Positions 8,682 through 18,283 of a stretch of 54,205 nucleotides of DNA are shown here, one piece after another (the stretch's first letter is position 1; each line of letters begins with the position of its first letter). A program made the position numbers and the translations under genes. The stretch comes from Alphaproteobacteria bacterium. Lineage in GTDB: Bacteria; Pseudomonadota; Alphaproteobacteria; 16-39-46. The notes under the pieces were generated by a model, which saw nothing but the letters and a program-made list of their open reading frames with translations, had not been told where the DNA came from and made no database searches. The stretch lies in the NCBI GenBank assembly GCA_018401675.1, contig JAGYKM010000007.1, positions 1 through 54,205 of the forward strand. The letters run 5' to 3'.

Positions 8682-10568
8682 CTACATCAGGTAGCAGCAA
8701 CTCCTTTCTGATGTCGTAGGCGCCTGCGTAAGACCAGCGATAGAAAAATGAGGGGGGATTTCTTTCAAGAGAGCAGATACATCTTTCTTCTCCCATACTC
8801 CTTTTCGTTCAATACACTGTAATTGTATCTTTGCATGCTCTATCATTCCTTGGTTGCGTTGTAATCTATATGAAGCTAGTTCACGCCTTTGCCCCGCACT
8901 ATCCTTTTGTTGTTCTTTTTTGGAGAAATAAACGGGGGAAATACATAACTTGGTCAATTTAGTGTTTTGTGCCAACAAAATAATATTGGGTATACTGTCA
9001 GGTGTTAGCTCACAGTACGCCGGACCTGCCCATCTCAGCATCTCTAGATTGTTTAGCCCTACGAGATGAGAAAAAGCCTCATCTCCAATATTACAGCTAT
9101 CCAGGTATAAAGTCTTCAGCTCAGATAGACTTGATATATGCTGAGTTCCTGATCCTATAGCATTGTATGATAGATTTAAAAATTCTAACCGAGATAGGTT
9201 TGCAAATAGCACAATATCATCTCCGCTTAGCAAAGTATCCACAAGACTTAGCCTTACTAGGGATACGAAATTTCCCAATATTTTGGCATTATGACCTAGG
9301 CCCTGATGATCTAGAGTCAATTCTGTTAGATTTTTAAGTGGCAATAAATAATGAAGACCAGCACCTTTAAGCTTAATGTCCGGATACCCCTTCAAATAAT
9401 CATTCCGCCTTAACTCCCTTGAGTCTGTGCTTACGTTACATTTACCTGTTGTTGACAAATCTAGTTTTTTAAGAGAATGCACCTTCCCAACATATTCCAA
9501 TCCTTGATCTTCTATACCTGAATCCATGGCGATTAATTCTGTAAGATGCCCTAGCGACTCAAGAAATACAGGTTTTCCAGATAAGGGAGCCGGGTGATGG
9601 GCTAAACTTTTTATGTAACCCGCATAACCCAAATTATACTTTCCTCGATTCGCCCCGATGTGCAAGCTCTCCAAACGAACCAGTTTATGAATAACTGATA
9701 AGTCCTCAGGAGTTATAAAATTGAGAAAACTTCTCCCATTATAGGTTCCTCCAAAAAGAATCAAATGGGTAAGTGTTTGTAATCTAGCTAAAGGGGCAAG
9801 AAGAGAAGGCCTGGCGTGAGAAGAAGATGAGATAACAGTCGCCTGCACAAACGAGGTAGATGCAGACGTTGTTTCTTCTACTCTCATAGTTACTTTAGAT
9901 GACGCGGGTTCGGGGCTCCCAATTAAGTTATATGCTATATTTAGCTTTTCAATACAGGGTAAACCATCAAGTTTTTTCAACCCTTCTGGGGTCATTCGAG
10001 TCCACGAAATATCAAGAATTCTTAGTTTCAGAAAATTTGCAAGCACCTCTGCACCGTCATCTCCTATTTGGTTACCGCGAAGATATAATTCAGTTAGGCA
10101 TGAGAGAGATTTCATACATCCCAAACTCTGAGAGTCTAATGAGCACTCCTCCAGGGTGAGTTTTGTCAAATAAGAAAGACCTCCGAGGGAGGCCGCAGCC
10201 GCAGTAGATATGGCAAAGCCACTTCCATTTAAAGAGCGTAAAGAAGGAAAATGGACTGTTAAAAAATCTAAAGATTTAATAGAAAGAGCTTCTATTTTAT
10301 TAGTTTTCTGTAGCTGGACCTCTTTTACTTCTGATAAAGAGATTCCTTCAAGAACATCTTCTCTCAAAGCAGCTTGCTCTATAACCAGCCTTTTCTCTTC
10401 CTCGAAATATGTATAAGCTCGTGATGTTGTTGCAACAGCTCGAGTCTTATGGGTTCCCAACAATGGTGTATCCTCCTCTGATGGGCCTCCTGCTAAAATA
10501 GTCGTGAAGCTCATATTTACGGCAAGAATGAAAAGACAAAAATAAGTAGAAAATAGCCTAGTAGCCAT
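8682..10568 (-). CDS. secreted leucine-rich-repeat protein with CaaX-like C-terminus
   Basis: 628 residues. Residues 1-27 look like a signal peptide (basic start, hydrophobic FCLFILAVNMSF, then ILAGG). From about residue 80 to 540 there are roughly a dozen leucine-rich repeats, for example LTELYLRGNQIGDDGAEVL, LEFLNLSYNAIGSG and LKTLYLDSCNIGDEAFSHL, broken by a Ser/Thr-rich insert near 225-250. LRR proteins of this kind mediate protein-protein contacts, often as effectors in host-associated bacteria. The last residues are SERSCCYLM directly before TAG. CYLM fits a eukaryotic CaaX prenylation box with Met favouring farnesylation, and the preceding Cys could be palmitoylated. How a protein with a Sec-type signal would reach the host cytosol is unknown. 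No enzymatic domain is seen. Confidence 0.8.
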   Translation of the reverse strand: MATRLFSTYFCLFILAVNMSFTTILAGGPSEEDTPLLGTHKTRAVATTSRAYTYFEEEKRLVIEQAALREDVLEGISLSEVKEVQLQKTNKIEALSIKSLDFLTVHFPSLRSLNGSGFAISTAAAASLGGLSYLTKLTLEECSLDSQSLGCMKSLSCLTELYLRGNQIGDDGAEVLANFLKLRILDISWTRMTPEGLKKLDGLPCIEKLNIAYNLIGSPEPASSKVTMRVEETTSASTSFVQATVISSSSHARPSLLAPLARLQTLTHLILFGGTYNGRSFLNFITPEDLSVIHKLVRLESLHIGANRGKYNLGYAGYIKSLAHHPAPLSGKPVFLESLGHLTELIAMDSGIEDQGLEYVGKVHSLKKLDLSTTGKCNVSTDSRELRRNDYLKGYPDIKLKGAGLHYLLPLKNLTELTLDHQGLGHNAKILGNFVSLVRLSLVDTLLSGDDIVLFANLSRLEFLNLSYNAIGSGTQHISSLSELKTLYLDSCNIGDEAFSHLVGLNNLEMLRWAGPAYCELTPDSIPNIILLAQNTKLTKLCISPVYFSKKEQQKDSAGQRRELASYRLQRNQGMIEHAKIQLQCIERKGVWEKKDVSALLKEIPPHFSIAGLTQAPTTSERSCCYLM

Positions 10569-10859
10569 TTGACAATATCTTTCGATGTTAACCTACCAAT
10601 AAGATTGGTGGGCAGGAATTTTTCCTGGAAAAAGGTTCATACTTTGTACTTATATGACAAAGAACTAAAATTTATCGCACCCTAAAGGGGAAGTTCCCGA
10701 ATAGATATTATCCATTTTTTTCAACCATTTTCCAATACTCAATCGGTTTTTTTCAAGAAAGAGATTCGCCTAAGAGCTCAATACGCCTAGATATAAATAG
10801 CTAGGATATGAAAAAATATTTTCTCTCTTTGAATAATGTTCAATTAAGAACTTCAAGAG
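10569..10859. other. intergenic stretch
   Basis: About 290 AT-rich bases between the LRR gene start and the RNase HII stop. It should hold the LRR promoter on the minus strand, but I see no strong consensus boxes and no open frame worth calling. Confidence 0.4.
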
Positions 10860-11522
10860 TCAACCAACCTCTTTAGTATCCATAGGCTTATAGGTCTGTA
10901 AGGGCTTATAGGAAAACCGATGGTAGGAACAACATCCATACTCTTGAATGCCCATCCGGTGATCTTTGGTTCCATACCCTACATTGGAGTCCCACCCATA
11001 CATGGGGTATTTTTCGGATAACCCCCTCATCAACTCATCTCGGGCTTCCTTGACCAAAATAGAAGCAGCCGCAATGGATAAGCTCTTTTGGTCTCCTTTG
11101 ACAATACATTGGACGGGCAGAAGGGATTTGGGAGCACTTAAGCCATCGACCAATACCCCGCCCCATGCCATAGAAGGGTATTTATCCATCAGCCCTTGAA
11201 TGGCTTGCGTCATGCCCATGAGAGTGGCTTGTTTAATGCCAAGGTGGTCAATCTGTTGAGAGGAAATCAAGTGAATATATGAAAAAATAGATACACCTTC
11301 TTTGCTTTGAAGAAAACGGGCTACTTGGGCTCTTTTCTTGGAAGATAATTTTTTCGAGTCATCAATGTGAGCAAGATCCTCAGGATCAAGGGAGGCTATG
11401 TCCAAATACACCGCACCCACGCCCACCGGGCCCGCCCAAGCCCCGTAGCCCACCTCATCAATTCCCATTACCCTTTGCTCAGAGAATTGGCTTTCATAGG
11501 TATAGTCTGGCATAGGTTCCAC
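10860..11522 (-). CDS. rnhB: ribonuclease HII
   Basis: 220 residues. RNase HII removes RNA from RNA-DNA hybrids and misincorporated ribonucleotides. The metal-binding Asp-Glu pair is in MGIDEVGYGAWAGPVGVG, a further Asp lies in HIDDSKKLSSKKR, and another in GVLVDGLSAPKS. The conserved IVKGDQKSLSIAAASILVKE follows. The early sequence reads GIDEVGYGAWAGP where many bacteria have GIDEAGRGPLAGP; this fits a variant subfamily and the acidic residues are kept. Met4 or the first GTG or ATG could start translation. It lies 42 bases upstream of the antiporter gene end on the same strand. Confidence 0.92.
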   Translation of the reverse strand: MEPMPDYTYESQFSEQRVMGIDEVGYGAWAGPVGVGAVYLDIASLDPEDLAHIDDSKKLSSKKRAQVARFLQSKEGVSIFSYIHLISSQQIDHLGIKQATLMGMTQAIQGLMDKYPSMAWGGVLVDGLSAPKSLLPVQCIVKGDQKSLSIAAASILVKEARDELMRGLSEKYPMYGWDSNVGYGTKDHRMGIQEYGCCSYHRFSYKPLQTYKPMDTKEVG

Positions 11523-11564
11523 ACCTCTTTATAAAGACTCTGATAAGTGTAAAGGTAGAGATTT

Positions 11565-12833
11565 TTACTTTTTAGACTCTTTTTGTTTCAAGCGACATTT
11601 ATTTAAAAAAGAACACCATATATTGCGCTCTTTACCAAAGAGCACGGCTGTAAAATCTCGAACAGAACGGCTATCAATACCTATTTTGTCATGCAAACGC
11701 TGGTGAATGATATGCCATATGGGACTCAAGCCCAAGGATAGTGCTGTCAAAGCCACCACCAATTTTTCACTAAAGGGATCTAATATAGCCGCTTCTTTTC
11801 CCACACTCGCGAGCAAAAAAGAAAACTCCCCCAATTGGGCTAAGGTAACGGCAATAAAGGAAGATTCGTACCAAGAATATTTCAATCCACGTAATATTAC
11901 CGCATTCAAAATAACTTTACCTAAGGTTACACCCAAAACAAGAATCCCCACCAAAAGGAGATTTTTCCAGATAAAAGAGAGATCTAAAAGTAATCCAATG
12001 GATAGAAAGAACACCATCATTAAGAGGCTTTGAATAGGGTGGGTGACACGAATCATGGCTTTTTGGTGTTCACTATTGCCTAAAACCAGCCCGGCAATAA
12101 ATGCACCATATGCAGCAGATAGCCCCAACATTCCAGAACAGGCGGAAAACACAAAACAAAAGGCCAAAGCCCCTAAAGCAATCATCTCAGAATTAACATC
12201 TATGTGCTTGTAAAAAGGCAGTTTATATTTCCCCAAACGGGATAATATATGAATAAGCCCCCCAAGCAATGCCACTGAAAATAGAACCTTTAAGAAGATC
12301 CATCCACTTAACGAATTTTCACCACACGCTCTAACTATAAGAATCATAGGAACAAAAGCCAAATCTTGAGCAATCAAAATACTCATGGTCAAACGGCCCG
12401 CTTTTGTCTTAAGTTCTCCTGAACTTTCGAGCATTTTGATAGCAACAGCTGTGGAACTCAAAGCGCCGATAAAGCCTAATAATAGAATCAGCCCCCAAGA
12501 CGCTTTATAAAAGAAGAACATCCCAGCCATCAAGAGGACAACACCCCCAATTTGCAAGCTTGTGATCATCAAAGCTTTCTTCCAAGTATCCTTAAAGAGC
12601 TTAATATCTAACTCTAGCCCAATTAAAAATAATAAGAGCAATATACCTAACTCAGCTAGAAGACTAATACCATCCCGCGTTTCCAAGACACAAAAACCAG
12701 AAGGACCCAAAAGGACACCCACAGCCACATAACCCAAAAACACTGGTTGTTTAAGCCGAACGAGTATCATTCCCCCTAAAAGGGCGGAAACAACCACAAA
12801 CGCTATCTGTGTTAATTCATGGGAAATATGCAT
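11565..12833 (-). CDS. CPA2-family (Kef-type) cation/proton antiporter
   Basis: 422 residues forming essentially only the membrane domain of the monovalent cation:proton antiporter-2 family, with 12-13 hydrophobic segments. Recognisable parts are QPVFLGYVAVGVLLGPSGF, LAELGILLLLFLIGLELD, GFIGALSSTAVAIKMLE and SILIAQDLAFVPMILIV. The TrkA-N/RCK regulatory domain that follows the membrane part in KefB and KefC is missing, so gating by nucleotide or glutathione is not expected. It should exchange K+ or Na+ for protons. The reading frame looks intact. Confidence 0.88.
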   Translation of the reverse strand: MHISHELTQIAFVVVSALLGGMILVRLKQPVFLGYVAVGVLLGPSGFCVLETRDGISLLAELGILLLLFLIGLELDIKLFKDTWKKALMITSLQIGGVVLLMAGMFFFYKASWGLILLLGFIGALSSTAVAIKMLESSGELKTKAGRLTMSILIAQDLAFVPMILIVRACGENSLSGWIFLKVLFSVALLGGLIHILSRLGKYKLPFYKHIDVNSEMIALGALAFCFVFSACSGMLGLSAAYGAFIAGLVLGNSEHQKAMIRVTHPIQSLLMMVFFLSIGLLLDLSFIWKNLLLVGILVLGVTLGKVILNAVILRGLKYSWYESSFIAVTLAQLGEFSFLLASVGKEAAILDPFSEKLVVALTALSLGLSPIWHIIHQRLHDKIGIDSRSVRDFTAVLFGKERNIWCSFLNKCRLKQKESKK

Positions 12834-12910
12834 TAAAGTCTAAAGTCTTCCATTAGATTTTTAGGGATCTATACTCAGCACCACCATCGTCGTTTGCGGT
12901 GAAATTCCAG

Positions 12911-13726
12911 TCATACCACATGTTTTTGGGATTGCCCATCTTTTAAGGCTTGGTCCAAGCTCAACAAATCTTGCCACATTTCTCGCTTCTTAGAGGGTGA
13001 CCTTAATAAATAAGCCGGATGGTAAAGAGCTAGAGTGGGAATAACAGCATTGGTATTAGGTGTAACATAATCATGCCAGCGGCCGCGCAAACGAACAATT
13101 CCCTCCGTAGGGCCTAAAAGAGCTTTAGCGGCAGTGCCTCCAACCAAACAAATCACCCGAGGCGCAATAAGCTCAATATGCCTCTTCAAGAAAGGCAAGC
13201 AGGCTGAAATTTCCTCTGTAGATGGCGTTCTATTCCCCGGAGGGCGCCATGGAACCACATTAGTGATATACAAAGAAGTTTGTCTATCAAGCCCTATGCA
13301 CCCAAACATTTTATCCAAAAGTTTCCCACTCATTCCCACAAACGGTTTCCCCAGTCGGTCTTCTTCAGCCCCTGGTGCTTCTCCAATGAGCATGACAGGA
13401 GCCGTGGGAGGACCATCAGAAAAAACCATCTGAATAGCCGTGTTTTTCAAGTGGCATCCTTCAAAGTTTTGAAGACTCTCTTTAAGCGACTCTAAAGAAG
13501 AAACGAGAGCGGCTCGCTTTTCAGCTTCTTTTTGGATTGTATCGGGCACAAAACTCCATAAAGGATTTTCTAAGCCTTCATTCTTAACTGGGATATTGGG
13601 CAAAAGCACAGGATTTTCTTGTAAAGATTCTTTGAAACAATCTCGAGTTACCTCACCGACCATAAGATCAGCTCCCATTTCCTCAAACCATGCCTCTAAT
13701 TCTGACCTTGGATTCTCTGTTGGCAC
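12911..13726 (-). CDS. family-4-like uracil-DNA glycosylase
   Basis: 271 residues. Motif A is GEAPGAEEDRLGKPFVG and motif B is YHPAYLLR, both typical of the iron-sulfur (family 4) uracil glycosylases that excise uracil from DNA. Only two of the four usual cluster cysteines are evident: one in EGCHLKNTA and one in ISACLPFL. The Cys normally before the first is Phe, and the usual CRPPGNR reads WRPPGNR. The cluster may therefore be absent or rebuilt. The N-terminus (ELEAWFEEMGADLM) looks like alphaproteobacterial homologues, supporting the start at 13726, which overlaps the end of the GNAT gene by 44 bases. Confidence 0.85.
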   Translation of the reverse strand: MPTENPRSELEAWFEEMGADLMVGEVTRDCFKESLQENPVLLPNIPVKNEGLENPLWSFVPDTIQKEAEKRAALVSSLESLKESLQNFEGCHLKNTAIQMVFSDGPPTAPVMLIGEAPGAEEDRLGKPFVGMSGKLLDKMFGCIGLDRQTSLYITNVVPWRPPGNRTPSTEEISACLPFLKRHIELIAPRVICLVGGTAAKALLGPTEGIVRLRGRWHDYVTPNTNAVIPTLALYHPAYLLRSPSKKREMWQDLLSLDQALKDGQSQKHVV

Positions 13727-14600
13727 AATCCCTTATCCTCTCTTCTTTCACCAGCTTATTTTTAAGTTTCTCCGTAGTTAACACGTCTAAAGGATACTCC
13801 CAAACACTATAGAGTGCATCGTTCCATTCAGTCACCTTCACATTCACTGGGGAACCGTCTAAATCTAATTTTCTCTTCATGCCCATGGATTCTAAAACTC
13901 TAGCCGAAGCAGGGTTCTTGCCCGCTTGAACCATCCCTCTTAAATAGCCTTGACGTTGCGTGTTAAAAATCTGAACCCACTGCTGCTTCAAAAAAGCCCC
14001 TACCTTTTTTCCAAGGCCAGATCCCCAATACTGAGGAGAAAAAGCGTAGAAAACTTGGGTCCCCCAAGGCGCATTATCTTGCTCATACCGAAATCCGCAC
14101 CGCCCTATAAAAGTCTTTTCCCCATCAAGATCGTAGGCATAAACAACGTAGCACATATCAAAGCTTGGATTCCATGGAAATCCCACGCCCGTCCTGATAG
14201 AGCTTCTCAATAATGAGATGGTATTCCCAACGCCTTTGTAATATCGGCGAAATACTTTTAGGAGCTCTTTGTCTGACCAAGGCTTCCCATCCATCAAAGT
14301 TTTATATGTGTCTGGCGTTTGTTGTAATAACTGTATAAGGCCCGTAAAGTTAGCTTCACTAGGAACAAAAGGAGAGATATGAATGCGTTTGGCAGGAAGC
14401 TTAGAAAGGGTAAATTCTTTCGATAGATAGGCAAATTCTGGAGATATATGCACCTCGGGAAATATTTCCCGAGAAAGTTGACCTTCAGAGTTCTCCACAT
14501 CTGGATTTGAAGATATAATGTATGTTTTATCTTGGGAACAAGAATCTTCCTCGACTGAACACACTAGCTGACCGGAATATAATACCCATGGCCTCAACAT
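13683..14600 (-). CDS. GNAT-family N-acetyltransferase
   Basis: 305 residues. The C-terminal ~170 residues form a RimJ/RimL-like GNAT domain: FIGRCGFRY as a core beta strand, AFSPQYWGSGLGKKVGAFL as the acetyl-CoA loop (Q/RxxGxG/A type), and NPASARVLESMGMKRK as the conserved helix and loop. The first ~120 residues are not a recognisable domain, and the family is usually 170-200 residues, so this one has an N-terminal extension of unknown role. The substrate is unknown; protein N-termini or small amines are typical. Its 3' end overlaps the glycosylase start, so the two are probably co-transcribed. Confidence 0.75.
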   Translation of the reverse strand: MLRPWVLYSGQLVCSVEEDSCSQDKTYIISSNPDVENSEGQLSREIFPEVHISPEFAYLSKEFTLSKLPAKRIHISPFVPSEANFTGLIQLLQQTPDTYKTLMDGKPWSDKELLKVFRRYYKGVGNTISLLRSSIRTGVGFPWNPSFDMCYVVYAYDLDGEKTFIGRCGFRYEQDNAPWGTQVFYAFSPQYWGSGLGKKVGAFLKQQWVQIFNTQRQGYLRGMVQAGKNPASARVLESMGMKRKLDLDGSPVNVKVTEWNDALYSVWEYPLDVLTTEKLKNKLVKEERIRDCANRESKVRIRGMV

Positions 14601-14690
14601 GCACCCTCCTAAATTGACTAACGCAATATGTAAACCGCTAAACGTTCAAGAATATCGTCTCATTTATATACCATAGATTATTCCTGCTGG

Positions 14691-16514
14691 CTACTCAACT
14701 GTCACAGATTTAGCCAAATTTCTGGGTTGATCCACATCAGTTCCTTTTAAACAAGCCATATAATAAGCTAAAAACTGCGCTGGCAGAACATAAAGTAAGG
14801 GGGTTACCCATTCTTGAACCCCAGGAATTTTTACCTCAGAAACAGCCACATCCTCCAGTTTAGATAAACTATTTTCATCTCCGATAAGAAAAATCTGGCC
14901 CCCTCTGGCTCGAACTTCTTGAATATTGGAAATAACTTTCTCTATCAAAGGTGTGGAAGGAACAAAAACAACCACTGGCATATGGGAATCCACAAGGGCT
15001 AAAGGACCATGTTTCAACTCGCCAGCTGGATAGCCTTCCGCGTGGATGTAAGAAAGTTCTTTTACCTTAAGGGCGCCCTCCATAGCTATTGGGTACATAA
15101 GATTTCTGCCTAAAAACAACATATGTCTCTTTTCGTATAGATGAGAGGCCATGGTTTGAAAATCTTGAGCTTGACCCAAAACACTTTCTAGGTGAATCGG
15201 AAGCTCAATGAGTCCTTGAAGGCGTGCTTTCTCAATATGAGGCGTTATGTGATTTTTTCTTCTCCCCAACCACAAACTAAAAAGAGCTAACACAGCTAAC
15301 TGCCCCATAAAGGCCTTAGTAGATGCCACACCAATTTCAGGCCCAGCAAAGGTAAACAAAGTCATCCTTGAGAGACGATCCAAACTACTTTGAGCTACGT
15401 TGACCACCGATAGGGTCTGGCACCCAGTTTGAGTCGCCAAAGAAAGCGCAGCCAGTGTGTCAGCTGTCTCCCCCGATTGGGAGATAAAAATGCATAAACA
15501 GTCTTTACATAAAGAGGATGATCGATACCGCGCTTCCGAAGCAATATCTACTTCCACCGGTATGTTTGCAAAGGTCTCAAGCCAGTATTTAGCCACCAGA
15601 CCCGCATAGTAAGAGGTACCACACGCCAAAATCACACATCTTTTAACATCTTTTAGGTCCTCATACTCTATAGGCAAGTTAACCGTCCCTTGGGTGGGAT
15701 GGACATAAGCCTCCAAAACACGATTTACTACCGACGGCTGTTCGTAAATTTCTTTGAGCATGTAATGCCGAAAACCGTCTTTGCCCACTGGACCCATAAC
15801 CCCGTGAGAATGCACAATGGGCCTATCCACAACAAGTCCATCACGATCATGAAAAGTCACTGAACGATCCATTACCTCTACCCAATCTCCATCCTCTAAA
15901 TATTGAATTTCATCAGTAAATCCCCCCAAAGCAAACGCATCTGACCCCAAATAGCTCCCATTCTCACCCCGTCCTACCGCCAAGGGGGGACCATGGCGTG
16001 CACCGATAATCGTATGAGGATACTGAGCAAAAAGAACAGCTATAGAATAAGCGCCTTCAAGTTGAGGCAAAACCTCAGCCGCGGCTTCTTGAGGGGAGTT
16101 TCCTTTGCTTAAAGAAGCATCGAACAAATGCAAAATCACTTCGGTGTCTGTTTCAGACGTAAAAACCACCCCCTTTTTTTGAAGGCTCTTTTTGAGAGTA
16201 TCATAGTTCTCGATAATACCATTATGGACCACAGCTACATGTTCTGTCCTATGAGGGTGAGCATTAGCCTCAGTGGGAAGGCCATGGGTTGCCCACCGTG
16301 TATGACCGATTCCCATGGTTCCTAGCAAAGGATTTAGAGCCACTTTTTCTTCAAGCGCCTCAATTTTACCTGGCGCGCGACACAAGTGAATGTTGCCTTG
16401 TGATAGAGTGGCAATCCCAGCAGAGTCGTAGCCTCTATACCTAAGCCTTTTTAAGGCATCCAGCAAAATTGGCTGAGCATCTACCGTGCCCACATAGGCA
16501 ATAAGTCCACACAT
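14691..16514 (-). CDS. glmS: glutamine-fructose-6-phosphate aminotransferase GlmS
   Basis: 607 residues, full length. GlmS makes glucosamine-6-phosphate, the first committed precursor of UDP-GlcNAc for peptidoglycan and LPS. The N-terminal glutaminase domain begins MCGLIAYVG with the catalytic Cys2, then GHTRWATHG. The two SIS isomerase domains carry CGTSYYAGLVAKYWLE and FISQSGETADTLAAL. The C-terminus has the expected AYYMACLKGTDVDQPRNLAKS and ends SVTVE. glmU follows the usual pairing 55 bases upstream, but its uridyltransferase half is broken. I looked for a glmS ribozyme and see none. Confidence 0.97.
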   Translation of the reverse strand: MCGLIAYVGTVDAQPILLDALKRLRYRGYDSAGIATLSQGNIHLCRAPGKIEALEEKVALNPLLGTMGIGHTRWATHGLPTEANAHPHRTEHVAVVHNGIIENYDTLKKSLQKKGVVFTSETDTEVILHLFDASLSKGNSPQEAAAEVLPQLEGAYSIAVLFAQYPHTIIGARHGPPLAVGRGENGSYLGSDAFALGGFTDEIQYLEDGDWVEVMDRSVTFHDRDGLVVDRPIVHSHGVMGPVGKDGFRHYMLKEIYEQPSVVNRVLEAYVHPTQGTVNLPIEYEDLKDVKRCVILACGTSYYAGLVAKYWLETFANIPVEVDIASEARYRSSSLCKDCLCIFISQSGETADTLAALSLATQTGCQTLSVVNVAQSSLDRLSRMTLFTFAGPEIGVASTKAFMGQLAVLALFSLWLGRRKNHITPHIEKARLQGLIELPIHLESVLGQAQDFQTMASHLYEKRHMLFLGRNLMYPIAMEGALKVKELSYIHAEGYPAGELKHGPLALVDSHMPVVVFVPSTPLIEKVISNIQEVRARGGQIFLIGDENSLSKLEDVAVSEVKIPGVQEWVTPLLYVLPAQFLAYYMACLKGTDVDQPRNLAKSVTVE

Positions 16515-16569
16515 AAGTCAGTCTCCTTTTCCTTCTTTGAATCCATCTAATTCCCGCCCGATCCTGCCC

Positions 16570-17166
16570 TTAAGTAGACTCTATATGGGGAGAACTCTCT
16601 GGGCGTTTAAGTTTACGAGGTAAAGATGTCTGTGGGCTTCGGCTAATAGCTAATGTGCCTGATTCCACATTCTTTGTGATAACAGAACCGGCGCCCACCA
16701 CGCAATCTTCACCTATGGAAACAGGCGCTATAAGAGCCGTATTGGCCCCAATAAAAGTACGATCACCAATGCGCGTGGTATGCTTTTTGGATCCATCATA
16801 ATTGCACGTAATGGTTCCTGCACCAATGTTCACGTCCGACCCTAAAATCGCGTCCCCGATATAAGATAAATGGCCCACCTTAGTTTGGCGACCCAAAGAG
16901 CTTTTTTTAATTTCCACAAAATTTCCGATCTTTGCTGATGCCCCGATATGGGTTTCAGGACGAAGACGGGCAAAGGGACCCACTTGGGCATGAGCACCAA
17001 TGACGCAGCCCTCAAGATACGAAAAACCCCGAATAATAGCACCAGTTTCAATATGAACGCCCGGCCCCATAATCACATGGGGCTCGATAATCACATCTTC
17101 TTCTATGTGCGTATCAAAGCTTACCTTCACTGATTGAGGATCTTTAAAAGTGACCCCTTGGTTCAT
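16570..17166 (-). CDS. glmU: GlmU acetyltransferase half (fragment of broken glmU)
   Basis: 198 codons encoding the left-handed beta-helix domain of GlmU, which acetylates glucosamine-1-phosphate. Hexapeptide repeats run through the domain ([36 protein letters not shown]), and the active-site block [17 protein letters not shown] is complete. Full GlmU is about 450 residues; here the N-terminal uridyltransferase half lies upstream only as frameshifted remnants. The apparent ATG is therefore probably an internal Met. The fragment could make an acetyltransferase if translated on its own, but the trimer would lack the UTP-dependent step. It lies just upstream of glmS on the same strand. Confidence 0.85.
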   Translation of the reverse strand: MNQGVTFKDPQSVKVSFDTHIEEDVIIEPHVIMGPGVHIETGAIIRGFSYLEGCVIGAHAQVGPFARLRPETHIGASAKIGNFVEIKKSSLGRQTKVGHLSYIGDAILGSDVNIGAGTITCNYDGSKKHTTRIGDRTFIGANTALIAPVSIGEDCVVGAGSVITKNVESGTLAISRSPQTSLPRKLKRPESSPHIEST

Positions 17167-17920
17167 AAAATCCTCAAGCCGGCTTTGTTGGAATATGCGC
17201 CTGCATGGGCTAAATCCTGACGGGTGTTAACCCCGCCATTTCTTTTTTGTCCCCACCTCTACGGCCACCTTTAAACCATGGGTGTGAGCAATATGGATTG
17301 TATCTGTCAAATAGAATTCTTTTTATCATTCTTGTCTTGGAGTTGATCAAGCAAAATTTCAAGTTCTGTTGATCAAATACCATTAATACACAATTGTATT
17401 GTTAGATTTTGTTTCTGAAGTGCAGTGGCCTCCTTTTATCTTCTATTATTTTTTCACAAAATCCTTCTTGGTTTAAAAGCAACTGCCCATAAGAGTGGGG
17501 CCTATCCACATCCATCCTGACAACGGTTATAGCCGCCTTTGTGTGATGATACATGACCTTTTTTCAAAGTCTCACAAGACAAGAGGGCGTATCTCCATAA
17601 AGCACAAGCAGCGTCCCAGGACCTTGGTCCACAAAGAATTCTTCCTGCTGCCATTACTGCATGTCCTGTGCCCTCTTTGTCTTTGGATAAAGGTAGGCCA
17701 TACAGATGTATAAGCTCCCTCATCTTTAAAGTCTGGAGAACCACCAGGCTTTTTGAGCAATGTTAGCTTGGCCCAGAGTTTCTAAGACGTGACCCACCAA
17801 GGGGAGAGACCTCCCAAAGGATGAAGGGACTTTCGATAGCTTTGATTTCATGCGGGTGCTTTTCCCAGCACATAAAATAAGAGCGCGAATCGTGCCTTCT
17901 ACCCCACCCAGATTAGCCAT
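17167..17920 (-). pseudogene. glmU: remnant of the GlmU uridyltransferase domain
   Basis: Translating the minus strand in shifting frames recovers the N-terminal pyrophosphorylase domain. From the ATG at 17920 it reads IRALILCAGKSTRMKSKLSK (normally LAAGKGTRM), then LVGHVLETLGQANI. In another frame comes KEGTGHAVMAAGRIL, which matches the conserved GTGHAV block. Several frame changes and stops separate these pieces, and the sugar-binding part is barely recognisable near 17170-17450. This is loss of the activity that makes UDP-GlcNAc, unless the sequence is wrong or another locus replaces it. The first hydrophilic residues after the ATG fit a normal GlmU start. Confidence 0.8.
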
Positions 17921-18283
17921 TAAACATTCCTTTTCACACTTTTGATCAGACCACAAATTTTGCAGTATACCCCCAGGGGAGGCTTCATCAAATCTCTTTG
18001 AAATTTGATATTTTCATCGCAATGGAAAGTGAAGAGTTGCGACAAGTTATGACACCAATTGAGCCCCCTGTGCACAATGAGGCACCATACCTCTTAATCA
18101 AAACAAACGTCATTCCTCAGGGTACCCTTGAAAGAGAGATAGATTGACAATTGAATCTTTGTCATCATATAGAACACTTGGAATAAAAATGATTTCTCTT
18201 GTGTTTTCATTCAGTTTCAGAGCATTTTGTTCTTGATCAAAGAGTTACCTCATTCATTTTTTGCCCCAGGAGAGTCCTTACCT
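17921..18283. other. divergent intergenic region between glmU and murJ remnants
   Basis: About 360 bases with no open frame of note. It must hold outward promoters for both broken genes. The only strong match I see is the plus-strand box pair listed separately at 18144-18173. Confidence 0.5.
18144..18173 (+). promoter_or_regulatory. sigma-70-like promoter upstream of murJ
   Basis: TTGACA at 18144-18149 and TATAGA at 18168-18173, separated by 18 bases. It points toward the murJ remnant, whose likely ATG is at 18284. Confidence 0.5.

Noticed and set aside
16515..16569. glmS ribozyme or riboswitch upstream of glmS
   Set aside because: Only 55 bases separate glmU and glmS and nothing resembles the ribozyme, which is mainly a Gram-positive feature.
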